The notes beneath the pieces were generated by a model, which saw only the letters and a list, made by a program, of their open reading frames with translations, searched no databases and had not been told where the DNA came from. Below are positions 1-8,732 of a stretch of DNA of 9,023 nucleotides, piece after piece. Position 1 is the first letter of the stretch. Each line of letters begins with the position of its first letter. The stretch is from Cytophagales bacterium (GTDB lineage Bacteria; Bacteroidota; Bacteroidia; Cytophagales; Spirosomataceae): positions 1 to 9,023 of the forward strand of contig JAGWUO010000030.1 of the NCBI GenBank assembly GCA_028868395.1. Reading direction: 5' to 3'. A program made the translations under genes and the position numbers.

Positions 1-18
1 TAAACATACAGAGCTTTA

Positions 19-594
19 ATGACGCAAATTAGCACTTCCTCTTCAGAAAAAATAATCTTAGGCATTGACCCAGGCACTCGATACCTTGGTTATGGTCTAT
101 TGCGTATCACCAATGACAAGGTGACTGTGATACAATATGGCGTATTAAACTTGACTAAATACACGACTCAGGGAGCTAAATTTTTAAAGATTCATGAACG
201 CGTATTGGGCATTATTGAAGAGTTTCTGCCGGATGAAATCGCGATTGAATCTCCTTTCTTTGGTAAGAATGTTCAATCGATGTTGAAATTAGGTCGTGTG
301 CAGGGAATGGTGATGTCTTTGGCCTTCTCAAAATCTATTCCAATAGCGGAATACGAGCCTAAAAAGATCAAGCAATCCGTAACGGGAAATGGTAATGCGT
401 CCAAAGAACAAGTCGCTAAAATGGTGGAGATTATAGGCAATATTAAATTAGATGCCAAAATGCACGATGCAACTGACGCCTTAGGAATCGCTATATGCCA
501 TCATTTCCACAATAAAAACATTAGTTCCACGCTTAAAGGAACAAAGAAAGGCTGGGGCGCTTTCGTCACAGAGAATCCAGAGCGTATTAAATAA
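19..594 (+). CDS. ruvC: Crossover junction endodeoxyribonuclease RuvC
   Basis: RuvC is the Holliday-junction resolvase. In the family it acts as a dimer with RuvA and RuvB to nick four-way junctions symmetrically at the end of recombinational repair. The 191-residue product has the RNase H-like fold signature IILGIDPGT (12-20), with the first catalytic Asp at D17. The second acid is E77 in AIESPFF, and the last two are D150 and D153 in HDATDAL (149-155). All four metal-binding acids are therefore present, matching E. coli D7, E66, D138 and D141. Length is slightly above the E. coli protein, mainly from a 10-residue Ser/Thr-rich N-terminus and a basic C-terminal end. The start is fixed because an in-frame TAA lies at 1-3 and ATG 19 is the first start after it. 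No Shine-Dalgarno is visible. ruvA and ruvB are not in the window. The 3' end overlaps the convergent neighbour by 8 bases. Confidence 0.97.
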   Translation: MTQISTSSSEKIILGIDPGTRYLGYGLLRITNDKVTVIQYGVLNLTKYTTQGAKFLKIHERVLGIIEEFLPDEIAIESPFFGKNVQSMLKLGRVQGMVMSLAFSKSIPIAEYEPKKIKQSVTGNGNASKEQVAKMVEIIGNIKLDAKMHDATDALGIAICHHFHNKNISSTLKGTKKGWGAFVTENPERIK

Positions 595-2506
595 GCTCCG
601 CTAATTGCTTATCTACTTCTTGCAAAGTTGAAACAGGAGCAAAGCAATAATCACCCACACATAACAAATAGGTCTCTATTTCATCAGAAGGAATACAAAC
701 AAGTTGATCCTTATCGATACACCAATCAAAACCATCCAAACCTTCGCCGTCACCCGCATATTTCAGCAAAGCTTTCGGATGTTCTATCCATTCCGAATAA
801 ATGCGCAACCAATTCGCAAAATAGGCGGGATGCGCAATGGCTCTTTCGAGAATTTGTGACAACATAGCACGACCATTAAGGGTATATTCAGCCTTATTTT
901 TCAGAATACCCATCCACAAGAAAGCCTCACACAACATCGAATTAGACGATGGCATCACAGAGTCCATTACTTCCACTTTTTCCGCAATTAAATAATCCGC
1001 TTTCTTGGAACGGTATTGATATAGCGCTAGTTCTGGATGCGCAAACTCATCGCATATCAGCAGCAAAAGTTTGTTTGCTTTCTCCTTAAATGTAGAATCT
1101 GAGGTCAATAAATAGAGTTTTATATAGGCCAAAGCCAAAGCTGAGACATCATCCAAAAAAGCACCAATTGGCTCGCGTGGAAACTGAGCCTGATGCAACC
1201 ATTGATCACCTTTATTAAAATGAGTTTCAATTGCCGTAATTAAATCTATAGCGCTTTGCAAATCCTCTTTTCGACCAAAAACGTGATATACTTCAATAAA
1301 GGCCGCTACTAATTGCGCATTCCAAACCAAAACTTCCTTTGTATCTGTCCCAGGTCTTATTCGGGTTAATCGAGCATCCCGTAAAACATTCATTTCTTTC
1401 TCGAAATGCGAGTTTAAAACAGGAGATGATTTGAATAAAATATTACGTCCATCCTCCCAATTACCGTTTTTCGAGATGGAATAAGTCTTTAAAAATTCGT
1501 CATTGTTCAAGGCGGCTAATTCCGCATAAGACCACGTATAAAACAATCCTTCCTCACCTTCCGAATCCGCATCTAAGGAGGAATAATACAAGCCCCGTGG
1601 TGAAAGTAGTTCACGCTTTAAAAAGGAAATGGTATCAAAAATCACCTCTTGATAGAGCGGATTTCGTTCTCGCTTATAGGCTTTCGTGTAGGCAGACAAT
1701 AATTGCGCATTATCATAGAGCATCTTTTCAAAGTGTGGGCAAAACCACTCTGAATCCACCGAATAACGAGAAAAGCCACCTCCAACTGCGTCATAAATAC
1801 CGCCTTGGGCCATTTTCTCTAACCACGTTTTTTGAAGTAGGGGCAATCCCAATTCGACCGAAAGAGAAGAGGGTACTGCATATAAAAATTGAATCAAAGA
1901 GGGTAGAGGAAATTTAGGAGCTTTGTTGATTCCTCCGAAAACAGGATCTAATGCCGATTTAATCTTTTTCAATGCCGCTGGAATAACTGCGGCTGTATCC
2001 GATAAATCTGCTTGGGAAAAGTAAGAAGCATTCTCAGAGAGACTTTCAGCGAAACCATCCGCCGATTTAGCTAAATCATCGCGATTATTGATGAAAGCAT
2101 GGTGGATTGAATGTAAAATCTGAATCCAATTTGCTTTTTTGAAATAGGTACCACCGTAGAATGGTTTTTGATCCGGTAACAAAAAAACATTTAAAGGCCA
2201 ACCACCATTTAATCCCATCTGGTGAAGCGCTTCCATATACACCATATCCACATCCGGTCGTTCTTCTCTATCTACTTTGATGTTAATAAAATACTCGTTC
2301 ATAACTGACGCAACCTCTTCATTTTCAAAAGATTCGTGTTCCATCACATGACACCAATGACAAGCCGCATATCCAATACTCACTAAGATAGGCTTGTCTT
2401 CCTTTTTAGCGCGCTCTAATGCCTCAGGACCCCAAGGTTCCCAATGAACTGGGTTATTTTTATGTTGTAATAAATAGGGAGAAACTTCTGCGCCGAGCTT
2501 ATTCAT
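587..2506 (-). CDS. Thioredoxin domain-containing protein, YyaL/SPATA20 (DUF255) family
   Basis: The product has two domains, as in bacterial YyaL and animal SPATA20. The N-terminal part (about 1-165 of 639 residues) is a thioredoxin-like fold with a CHWC motif (49-52) in [16 protein letters not shown], then VDREERPD (78-85), GGWPLNVFL (101-109) and GGTYF (118-122). The rest resembles an (alpha/alpha)6 six-hairpin barrel of the N-acylglucosamine epimerase type, with [11 protein letters not shown] (190-200), [14 protein letters not shown] (235-248) and [12 protein letters not shown] (258-269). No signal peptide is seen, so it is probably cytosolic. The biochemical role of the family is not established; thiol-redox activity is inferred from the CHWC motif. 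The open frame reaches a GTG at 2539 (650 codons). I prefer the ATG at 2506 because family members begin close to the SPYLLQH motif and because it leaves room for a promoter in the divergent gap. Neither start has a clear ribosome binding site. Confidence 0.93.
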   Translation of the reverse strand: MNKLGAEVSPYLLQHKNNPVHWEPWGPEALERAKKEDKPILVSIGYAACHWCHVMEHESFENEEVASVMNEYFINIKVDREERPDVDMVYMEALHQMGLNGGWPLNVFLLPDQKPFYGGTYFKKANWIQILHSIHHAFINNRDDLAKSADGFAESLSENASYFSQADLSDTAAVIPAALKKIKSALDPVFGGINKAPKFPLPSLIQFLYAVPSSLSVELGLPLLQKTWLEKMAQGGIYDAVGGGFSRYSVDSEWFCPHFEKMLYDNAQLLSAYTKAYKRERNPLYQEVIFDTISFLKRELLSPRGLYYSSLDADSEGEEGLFYTWSYAELAALNNDEFLKTYSISKNGNWEDGRNILFKSSPVLNSHFEKEMNVLRDARLTRIRPGTDTKEVLVWNAQLVAAFIEVYHVFGRKEDLQSAIDLITAIETHFNKGDQWLHQAQFPREPIGAFLDDVSALALAYIKLYLLTSDSTFKEKANKLLLLICDEFAHPELALYQYRSKKADYLIAEKVEVMDSVMPSSNSMLCEAFLWMGILKNKAEYTLNGRAMLSQILERAIAHPAYFANWLRIYSEWIEHPKALLKYAGDGEGLDGFDWCIDKDQLVCIPSDEIETYLLCVGDYCFAPVSTLQEVDKQLAELI

Positions 2507-2528
2507 CTGAATTAGTAAAATAGATTCG

Positions 2529-2536
2529 TAAATTTG
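2529..2536 (+). promoter_or_regulatory. Candidate Bacteroidota -7 promoter element for the four-gene cluster
   Basis: TAAATTTG matches the TAnnTTTG -7 consensus described for the Bacteroidota primary sigma factor. It ends 14 bases before the ATG at 2551, which would give a very short leader. It lies in the only divergent gap of the window, just where the rightward cluster needs a promoter. I do not see a good TTG -33 element at the usual distance upstream, so the call rests on one 8-base match and position. For the leftward gene the same gap shows only an off-spaced version (TATTTTG), so I do not call a promoter there. Confidence 0.35.
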
Positions 2537-2550
2537 CACAAAATACTTGT

Positions 2551-4113
2551 ATGATTGACCAAAAAGACTTCGTTCTTAGCCCAGATATTGCCCATTCGCC
2601 TGAAAAATTAGCGCAATTTTTAGCAGCTGAAATGGGAGAGGCCTATCTATCTGCTTGTACCTATCGCATCGAAAAAAGGTCAATCGACGCTAGAAGTAGA
2701 CAAATAAAAGTCAATCTTCGGATCGGTTTTTATGAAAAGGGGCATGATTTCAGCCTTTCTGCTCAATTACCCACTTTATCGAAAGATGCCCAAAGAGTCA
2801 TCATTATTGGATCTGGTCCTGCCGGATTATTTGCGGCGATAGATTTTGTCAAAAAAGGAATTAAACCCATCGTATTGGAACGGGGTAAAGATGTAAGAGA
2901 TCGCAGAAGGGATTTAGCTGCCATTAATCGCTTTAATTTAGTGGATCCAGATTCCAATTACTGTTTTGGAGAAGGAGGAGCGGGTACCTATTCTGACGGT
3001 AAATTATATACAAGAAGTACGAAACGGGGCGATATCAAAGGCGTTCTAGAAACATTTGTGGCACATGGCGCTCATAGCGATATTTTATTTGAAGCACATC
3101 CACACATCGGAACTAATAAACTCCCGGGTATCATCGCTTCCATGCGGGATTCCGTCATTGCAGCAGGCGGAGAAGTGCATTTTCATCACCGAGTAGTCGA
3201 TTTATTAATCGAAAATAAATCCATCAAAGGGGTAGTATGTGCGAATGGATCAGAATTCCAAGCCGATCGACTTTTATTGGCCACGGGACATTCTGCCCGT
3301 GATATATTCCAATTATTACAAAACAAAGGTGTCGCCATTGAAGCTAAACCTTTCGCAATAGGCGTTCGAATAGAACACCAGCAGTCTTTTATTGATCAAG
3401 CGCAATACAAAGTAAAACAACGTCCGGAATACTTACCGCCAGCCAGTTTCAGTTTAGTAACTCAAAGTAAATTCCAAGGTATACAACGAGGTGTTTTCTC
3501 GTTTTGTATGTGTCCTGGCGGCTTTATTGTACCGTCCGCTACATCGCCTAATCAAGTAGTCGTGAACGGAATGTCCCCATCCAGACGGGATTCAAAATAC
3601 GCGAATTCAGGGATTGTGGTCAGTATTGTAGAGGAAGATTTGGCTCGTTACAAAGAGTTTGGAGCTTTGGCAGGAATGCAATTGCAAGAAGAGTTAGAAC
3701 AGAAGGCGGGAAGCTTAGTAGGAGGTTCCCAAAAAGCCATCTCACAATATACCCTCGATTTCATCCAAGGAAAAGCGAGCAAGAGTTCGCATCCGACAAG
3801 TTACGTACCAGGTTTAGAACCAGGAGAAATGCGAGAATTCTTACCAGATTACATTTCAGAACCGTTGGCTCAAGGATTTCAAGATTTCAACAAAAAAATA
3901 CCCGGTTTCTCTTCCAATTTAGGCCAAATCATCGGCTTAGAGAGTAGAACATCCTCCCCAGTGAAAATACCCCGTGACAAGGAAACCTTAGAGCATCCTG
4001 AAATAAAAGGACTCTATCCTTGTGGAGAAGGTGGTGGGTATGCAGGTGGCATCATGTCTGCAGCTTTGGACGGCATACGATGCGCAGAAGCCATCGCCAA
4101 TACGCTATTGTAA
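2551..4113 (+). CDS. FAD-dependent dehydrogenase, COG2509 type (NAD(P)/FAD-dependent oxidoreductase)
   Basis: This 520-residue flavoprotein has an N-terminal domain (about 1-80) carrying the RSIDARSR stretch (43-50) seen in COG2509 proteins. An FAD-binding Rossmann fold follows, with [10 protein letters not shown] (83-92) and the ribose-binding acid at E110 in VLERG. Further family marks are [15 protein letters not shown] (141-155), the ATGHSARD stretch, the CMCPGG loop (319-324) with two cysteines, and the C-terminal flavin-contact motif [17 protein letters not shown] (492-508). The substrate of the family is unknown; some members have been annotated loosely as glutamate synthase-like or geranylgeranyl-reductase-like. 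No signal peptide or membrane segment is seen, so it should be cytosolic. It starts the rightward cluster. The ATG at 2551 is supported because the N-terminal domain is full length from there. The stop is followed after one base by the Nudix gene. Confidence 0.93.
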   Translation: MIDQKDFVLSPDIAHSPEKLAQFLAAEMGEAYLSACTYRIEKRSIDARSRQIKVNLRIGFYEKGHDFSLSAQLPTLSKDAQRVIIIGSGPAGLFAAIDFVKKGIKPIVLERGKDVRDRRRDLAAINRFNLVDPDSNYCFGEGGAGTYSDGKLYTRSTKRGDIKGVLETFVAHGAHSDILFEAHPHIGTNKLPGIIASMRDSVIAAGGEVHFHHRVVDLLIENKSIKGVVCANGSEFQADRLLLATGHSARDIFQLLQNKGVAIEAKPFAIGVRIEHQQSFIDQAQYKVKQRPEYLPPASFSLVTQSKFQGIQRGVFSFCMCPGGFIVPSATSPNQVVVNGMSPSRRDSKYANSGIVVSIVEEDLARYKEFGALAGMQLQEELEQKAGSLVGGSQKAISQYTLDFIQGKASKSSHPTSYVPGLEPGEMREFLPDYISEPLAQGFQDFNKKIPGFSSNLGQIIGLESRTSSPVKIPRDKETLEHPEIKGLYPCGEGGGYAGGIMSAALDGIRCAEAIANTLL

Positions 4114-4114
4114 C

Positions 4115-4678
4115 ATGAAAGAATTCGAACCTTTCAAGCAGATTTACCAACAAATCCTTCAAAAACCGGAGATCAAAGCCAATGCAAAACAAGCAGCAGT
4201 AGCTGTATTATTTATTGAAGAAGTCAACCAGGAACCGCACCTAGTTTTGATTGAGCGAAATCAATACGATGGACATCATAGCGGCCAAATGGCTTTACCT
4301 GGTGGAAAAATGGATCCTACGGATCAGGATTTACGAGAGACAGCGGCAAGGGAAGTGCTTGAAGAAATAGGTATTGAGATTGATTTCGCTTCGTTAGATT
4401 ACATCACCGAACATTGGATTCACGTCTCTAATTATTGGATAACAGCATTTTCTATTCGACTGAACAAAAAGCTCCGCTACGATTTAAATAAAAGAGAAAT
4501 AAATCGTATTTTTGAAATACCTGTATCCTTCTTTCAAGATCCGGCTAATCTACAAGCTTTTGAAGTTAGCTACGATGGAAATAAAATCCTGAGTCCTTCC
4601 TTTGTATACGAGGGGAATTTGATTTGGGGAGCTACAGCGTTAATATTGTACCAACTCTTCCATGCGGAAGATAATTAG
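4115..4678 (+). CDS. Nudix hydrolase, NudL-like CoA pyrophosphatase
   Basis: The 187-residue product carries a Nudix box at about 64-87 ending in REVLEEIGI (79-87), with the metal-binding glutamates E83 and E84. Just before it is the stretch LVLIER (43-48) to GQMALPGG (57-64), which matches the UPF0035 motif that marks Nudix enzymes cleaving coenzyme A to phosphopantetheine and adenosine 3',5'-bisphosphate. The distance from the second Gly of the box to the Arg (15 residues, Asp in place of the first Glu) is that of E. coli NudL rather than the canonical box. FEIPVSFF and NLIWGATALILYQL near the end also align with NudL. The open frame extends upstream to an ATG at 4022, but that would add 31 residues encoded inside the preceding gene. 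ATG 4115 is one base after that gene's stop and gives family length. CoA as substrate is an inference from the motif. Confidence 0.9.
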   Translation: MKEFEPFKQIYQQILQKPEIKANAKQAAVAVLFIEEVNQEPHLVLIERNQYDGHHSGQMALPGGKMDPTDQDLRETAAREVLEEIGIEIDFASLDYITEHWIHVSNYWITAFSIRLNKKLRYDLNKREINRIFEIPVSFFQDPANLQAFEVSYDGNKILSPSFVYEGNLIWGATALILYQLFHAEDN

Positions 4679-4689
4679 CTATAATTACT

Positions 4690-7419
4690 ATGAGTGAAAC
4701 AGCGGACGGCGCACTACAGAATCAGATTGCGGTAGCAGGGATGTATGAGAATTGGTTCTTAGAATATGCTTCTTACGTTATTTTAGAGCGTGCGGTTCCA
4801 GCCGTAGAGGACGGTTTAAAGCCTGTTCAGCGTCGTATTTTGCACGCGCTGAAAGAAATGGACGATGGCCGTTTCAATAAGGTGGCGAACGTAATCGGTC
4901 AAACCATGCAGTATCACCCACACGGGGATGCGTCTATCAATGATGCGATTGTTAATTTAGGCCAAAAAGACCTTTTATTCGATTGCCAAGGTAACTGGGG
5001 AGACAACCGAACTGGCGATAGTGCTGCGGCGGCCCGTTATATTGAAGTTCGTTTATCCAAGTTTGCAAACGACGTTGTTTTTAACAACCAGACCACCGAA
5101 TGGCAAATGTCCTACGATGGTCGCAAGCGTGAACCCGTTACATTACCTATCAAATTCCCCTTATTGCTTGCGCAAGGGGTAGAGGGTATTGCTGTAGGTT
5201 TGGCAACCAAAATCATGCCGCATAATTTCTGTGAAATTATCCAGGCTTCGATCGATATTTTAAATAATAAGAAAGTAGAGTTGTATCCCGATTTCCTATT
5301 GGGGGGAATGATGGATGCGTCTAATTATAACGATGGACTTAGAGGAGGTAAAATCCGCATAAGAGCTAAAATCGATGAATTAGATAAGAAGACGCTAGTT
5401 ATTACCGAAATTCCTTACACCACTACGACCACTTCCCTGATTGATTCCATCATTAAGGCAAATGATACAGGTAAAATTAAGATTAAGAAGGTAATTGATA
5501 ATACGGCCAAAGACGTAGAGATTCAAATTCAATTAGCACCGGGTATTTCTCCGGATGTCACGATTGACGCCTTATATGCCTTTACGGATTGCGAAGTATC
5601 TATTTCTCCTAATGCCTGTGTCATTATTGAGGATAAACCTCACTTTATGGGAGTGGGAGAGATTCTACGCGTTTCTACTAACCAAACGGTGGATTTACTT
5701 CGCCAAGAATTAGAGATTCGCAAAGGGGAGTTGATGGAGAAAGTGCTTTTCAGCTCTTTGGAAAAAATCTTCATTGAGAACCGCATTTACCGTGACATTG
5801 AGGAGTGTGAAACCTTCGAATTAGTCATTCAAACGGTAGATAAAGGCTTAGAGCCTTATAAAAAGGACTTCTACCGTGAAATTACGGAAGAGGATATCCT
5901 GAAATTACTAGAAATCAGAATTAAGCGTATTTCTAAATTTGATAGCTTTAAGGCAGACGAATTAATGAAGCGTTTATTAGACGAACTAGCGGAAGTAGAA
6001 GATCATTTAGCTAATTTGATTCGCTATGCAATTGATTACTTCAAAAATCTGTTAGCTAAATACGGAAAAGGGAGAGAGCGCCGCACAGAGATCAAGAACT
6101 TCAATACGATTTCAGCAACAGTAGTAGCTGCAGCTAACCAAAAACTATATGTGAATCGTGAAGACGGTTTCATTGGTTATGGATTGAAGAAAGACGAGTA
6201 CGTCATGGATTGCTCGGATATCGATGATATAATCGTATTCAGGTCAAACGGTACCTGCGTAGTCACGAAAGTACAAGAGAAAGTATTCGTGGGTCGCGAC
6301 ATCATTTATTGCTCCGTATTCAAGAAAAACGATGACAGAAAAGTATATAACCTAGTTTACCTTGATGGCAAATCAGGCACTTCCTATGTAAAGCGCTTCA
6401 AAGTCACCTCAGTGACACGTGATCGTGAATACAAGGTGAGTAGCGATCATGCAAAATCGAAGATTACGTACTTCTCTGCTAATGAGAACGGGGAAGCAGA
6501 AGTAATCCAAATCAACCTAACAGCTAATTGCACTGCAAAAATCAAACAATTCGATTATGACTTTGCGAAACTAGCGATTAAGGGACGTGAATCTTTAGGG
6601 AATATGCTAACCAAATATCCGGTTCGCAAAATCACCATGAAATCAGCAGGAGTATCTACCTTAGGTGGTGTGGATATTTGGTATGATCATACGATTGGTC
6701 GCTTAAACCGCGATGGACACGGAGATCATATCGGTAATTTTGAGCCGAACGATAGCATTTTGGCTATTTACTCCTCCGGAAACTATGAGTTAACGAATTT
6801 CGAGTTAACGAATCGGTACCCAGCAGAGGAAATCATGTATTTAAAGAAGTTTGAGCCTCAATCTATTATTTCGGCTGCTTATTTTGATGGTTCCAATAAG
6901 ACTCACTTAATCAAACGATTCCATCTAGAGACTACTTCTTTAGATAAAAAATTCCTTTTCATTTCAGATCACAAAGCAAGCAAACTAATTGCCGTGACGG
7001 ACAATTATGCACCTAACGTGCAGATTAAGCACAAACCAGATGGAAAGACCAATGAATTAGAAATTATTCCGATAGATGAATTAGCTGAAGTGAGAGGGTG
7101 GAAGGCATTAGGAAGTAAATTAAATTATCCGAAACTAGTCGAAGTTGTATTCCTAGAAACAGAGGAGGAAGCGCCGGTAACTGAAAAGCAACCCGATGCT
7201 CCTGAACCCGTAGAAATGGAGGAAGAAGAGGTCGAGACACAAATAGAAAAGGCAGTGACTGTTTCTGAAGAACCTGAATTTGTTGTCAATTTTCCAGAAG
7301 CGGCAAAAGCAGAAGAGACAGTAGTAGAAGAGAAACCATCTGAAGAAGAGAAGAAAGCGGATGAAATACCTTTTGAAATCAAAAACCCGCCTAAAGGGGA
7401 ACAATTAGGCTTATTTTAA
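4690..7419 (+). CDS. parC: DNA topoisomerase IV subunit A
   Basis: ParC is the DNA-breaking subunit of topoisomerase IV, which with ParE decatenates daughter chromosomes. The 909-residue product has the type IIA breakage-reunion domain at about 15-470: EDGLKPVQRRIL (40-51), QYHPHGDASIND (74-85), and SAAAARYIEVRL with catalytic R116 and Y117 (E. coli ParC Y120). GVEGIAVGLATKIMPHNF follows. The C-terminal beta-pinwheel begins near 472. No GyrA box (QRRGGKG-like) is seen, which argues for ParC over GyrA. Residues from about 822 to the end form a Glu/Pro-rich, probably disordered tail ending in QLGLF. Where E. coli ParC has quinolone-contact S80, this protein has Ala (A81). It sits 11 bases after the Nudix gene and shares one base (TAATG) with the transporter gene. 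parE is not in the window. ATG 4690 is the natural start; no Shine-Dalgarno is visible. Confidence 0.95.
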   Translation: MSETADGALQNQIAVAGMYENWFLEYASYVILERAVPAVEDGLKPVQRRILHALKEMDDGRFNKVANVIGQTMQYHPHGDASINDAIVNLGQKDLLFDCQGNWGDNRTGDSAAAARYIEVRLSKFANDVVFNNQTTEWQMSYDGRKREPVTLPIKFPLLLAQGVEGIAVGLATKIMPHNFCEIIQASIDILNNKKVELYPDFLLGGMMDASNYNDGLRGGKIRIRAKIDELDKKTLVITEIPYTTTTTSLIDSIIKANDTGKIKIKKVIDNTAKDVEIQIQLAPGISPDVTIDALYAFTDCEVSISPNACVIIEDKPHFMGVGEILRVSTNQTVDLLRQELEIRKGELMEKVLFSSLEKIFIENRIYRDIEECETFELVIQTVDKGLEPYKKDFYREITEEDILKLLEIRIKRISKFDSFKADELMKRLLDELAEVEDHLANLIRYAIDYFKNLLAKYGKGRERRTEIKNFNTISATVVAAANQKLYVNREDGFIGYGLKKDEYVMDCSDIDDIIVFRSNGTCVVTKVQEKVFVGRDIIYCSVFKKNDDRKVYNLVYLDGKSGTSYVKRFKVTSVTRDREYKVSSDHAKSKITYFSANENGEAEVIQINLTANCTAKIKQFDYDFAKLAIKGRESLGNMLTKYPVRKITMKSAGVSTLGGVDIWYDHTIGRLNRDGHGDHIGNFEPNDSILAIYSSGNYELTNFELTNRYPAEEIMYLKKFEPQSIISAAYFDGSNKTHLIKRFHLETTSLDKKFLFISDHKASKLIAVTDNYAPNVQIKHKPDGKTNELEIIPIDELAEVRGWKALGSKLNYPKLVEVVFLETEEEAPVTEKQPDAPEPVEMEEEEVETQIEKAVTVSEEPEFVVNFPEAAKAEETVVEEKPSEEEKKADEIPFEIKNPPKGEQLGLF
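6787..6816 (+). repeat. Short in-frame tandem repeat inside parC
   Basis: The 12-mer GAGTTAACGAAT occurs at 6787-6798 and again at 6802-6813, with a 15-base period, and encodes ELTNF-ELTNR in the beta-pinwheel domain of ParC. The identical codons in both copies suggest a small duplication or strand slippage event. A similar pair of strand-like segments fits the repeating blade structure of this domain, so protein-level similarity alone would not be surprising. Confidence 0.5.
7402..7416 (+). other. Candidate beta-clamp binding motif QLGLF at the ParC C-terminus
   Basis: The last five codons of parC encode QLGLF (residues 905-909). This fits the eubacterial sliding-clamp binding consensus QL(S/D)LF. 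It is also the clamp-binding pentapeptide I recall at the C-terminus of E. coli DNA polymerase II. It sits at the extreme end of a long acidic, probably flexible tail, as do many known clamp-binding motifs. That it binds the clamp is inference. Confidence 0.45.
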
Positions 7420-8732
7420 TGGATCAGAAACTGAATAATCCGAAAACACTGAATGCTTGGGCTTTTTATGACTGGGCAAATTCAGTGCATTCTTTAACGA
7501 TTACTTCAGCTATTTTTCCCATTTATTTTCCTTCCGCAGCGATTACACTAGGTAGTGTTACACCTGGGATGATCTCCATTTTAGGCTTTGAATTAAGCAA
7601 TACGGTTGTTTTTTCTTATACTATTTCCGTTGCCTTTTTAGCTTTAACCTTTTTAATGCCCTTCTTATCAGGAATCGCCGATTATACCGGTGCAAAGAAG
7701 AGCTTTATGCGGTTCTTTTGTTATTTAGGCTCTTTCAGCTGCATCGCCTTGTACTTTTTCAGCAAGGGCCATTATTACATTGGAACGCTCGGATTCCTGT
7801 TTTCCATCATTGGCTGGGGAGGAAGTATGGTCTTCTACAATAGCTTCCTACCAGAAATAGCCACTCCAGATCGCTTTGATCGCTTAAGTGCGAAGGGATT
7901 TACCTTAGGTTACATAGGTTCTGTTTTATTACTGATACAGAATCTAACAATGCTGCTAAAGCCTGAGTGGTATGGCGGAATAGGGGGCGAAATGGCAGCG
8001 CGTGTTTCCTTTTTAACCGTAGGATTATGGTGGTTATTATTTGCCCAAATCCCTTTGCATTACCTGCCAGATTCCATTGCTAAAGAAAAAGAGCACAAAC
8101 AATGGTGGCTGGGAGGCTTCAAAGAACTACAAAAGGTGTTCAAAGAAGTAATGCTGAATAAGGATATCAAATTATTTCTAGTCAGTTTCTTCCTATTTAA
8201 TATGGGGGCTCAAACGGTGATGTATTTAGGTGCTTTATTTGGTAGTCAAGAATTACATCTACCAGAAGATGCCTTAATTATTACGATTCTATTAATTCAA
8301 TTAGTCGCTATTCCGGGCGCCTATTTCTGCGCTCGATTATCTGGCTGGGTGGGTAACATTAAAGCCCTTGGTTTAATTGTCTTTGTGTGGATATTAGTGT
8401 GTGCCTATGCTTACACGGTAACCTCACAATTCAATTTTTATTTATTGGCAACTGCCATCGGGTTCGTTATGGGTGGTATTCAATCGAATAGCCGCGCCAC
8501 TTATGCTAAATTATGTCCAAAAGGTGAGAAGGACACCGCCTCCTATTTTAGCTTCTATGATGTATGCGACCGAATGTCTACAGTAATCGGAACCTTTATG
8601 TTTGGCCTTATAATTCAATTAACGGGCAATATGCGAATTAGCATTTTGGTTCTGACCTTTGTTTTTGGGGCAAGTTTACTATTCTTAAGACCTCTGTTGC
8701 GTAGCACAAAGGCCATCGCTATATGGGGATAA
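7419..8732 (+). CDS. MFS transporter, UMF1/Atg22-like family
   Basis: This 437-residue, very hydrophobic protein should be an inner-membrane transporter with about 12 membrane helices. The N-terminus carries AWAFYDWANS (13-22) and AIFPIYF (31-37), hallmarks of the COG2270/UMF1 group related to the fungal vacuolar effluxer Atg22. A motif-A-like loop, GIADYTGAKKSF (85-96), lies between helices 2 and 3. GGIQSNSRATYAKL (352-365) is the conserved loop in the second half. A hydrophilic central stretch (about 218-248) separates the two six-helix halves. The substrate is unknown; amino-acid export is only suggested by distant Atg22 similarity. Its ATG shares one base with the parC stop (TAATG), so translation is probably coupled to parC. 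The 3' end overlaps the convergent regulator gene by 14 bases. Confidence 0.92.
   Translation: MDQKLNNPKTLNAWAFYDWANSVHSLTITSAIFPIYFPSAAITLGSVTPGMISILGFELSNTVVFSYTISVAFLALTFLMPFLSGIADYTGAKKSFMRFFCYLGSFSCIALYFFSKGHYYIGTLGFLFSIIGWGGSMVFYNSFLPEIATPDRFDRLSAKGFTLGYIGSVLLLIQNLTMLLKPEWYGGIGGEMAARVSFLTVGLWWLLFAQIPLHYLPDSIAKEKEHKQWWLGGFKELQKVFKEVMLNKDIKLFLVSFFLFNMGAQTVMYLGALFGSQELHLPEDALIITILLIQLVAIPGAYFCARLSGWVGNIKALGLIVFVWILVCAYAYTVTSQFNFYLLATAIGFVMGGIQSNSRATYAKLCPKGEKDTASYFSFYDVCDRMSTVIGTFMFGLIIQLTGNMRISILVLTFVFGASLLFLRPLLRSTKAIAIWG

Noticed and set aside
1597..1917. Plus-strand open frame of about 106 codons inside the YyaL-family gene.
   Set aside because: It is opposite a strongly conserved domain, has no recognisable protein features, and is a shadow frame.
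4022..4114. N-terminal extension of the Nudix protein encoded inside the FAD dehydrogenase gene.
   Set aside because: The 31 extra residues are an out-of-frame reading of the conserved flavoprotein C-terminus, and ATG 4115 gives the family length.
4507..4514. TATTTTTG, an exact TAnnTTTG match inside the Nudix gene about 175 bases upstream of parC, as an internal parC promoter.
   Set aside because: It lies within coding sequence (Ile-Phe codons), has no visible -33 element, and such 8-mers with two free bases are common in AT-rich DNA.
7125..7404. Minus-strand open frames rich in Ser or Phe opposite the end of parC.
   Set aside because: They are the antisense of the Glu-rich tail of ParC; low-complexity GAA/GAG codons give TTC/CTC/TCT frames with no stops.
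4690..7419. gyrA instead of parC.
   Set aside because: No GyrA box is visible in the C-terminal domain, and the N-terminus and acidic tail fit Bacteroidota topoisomerase IV subunit A.
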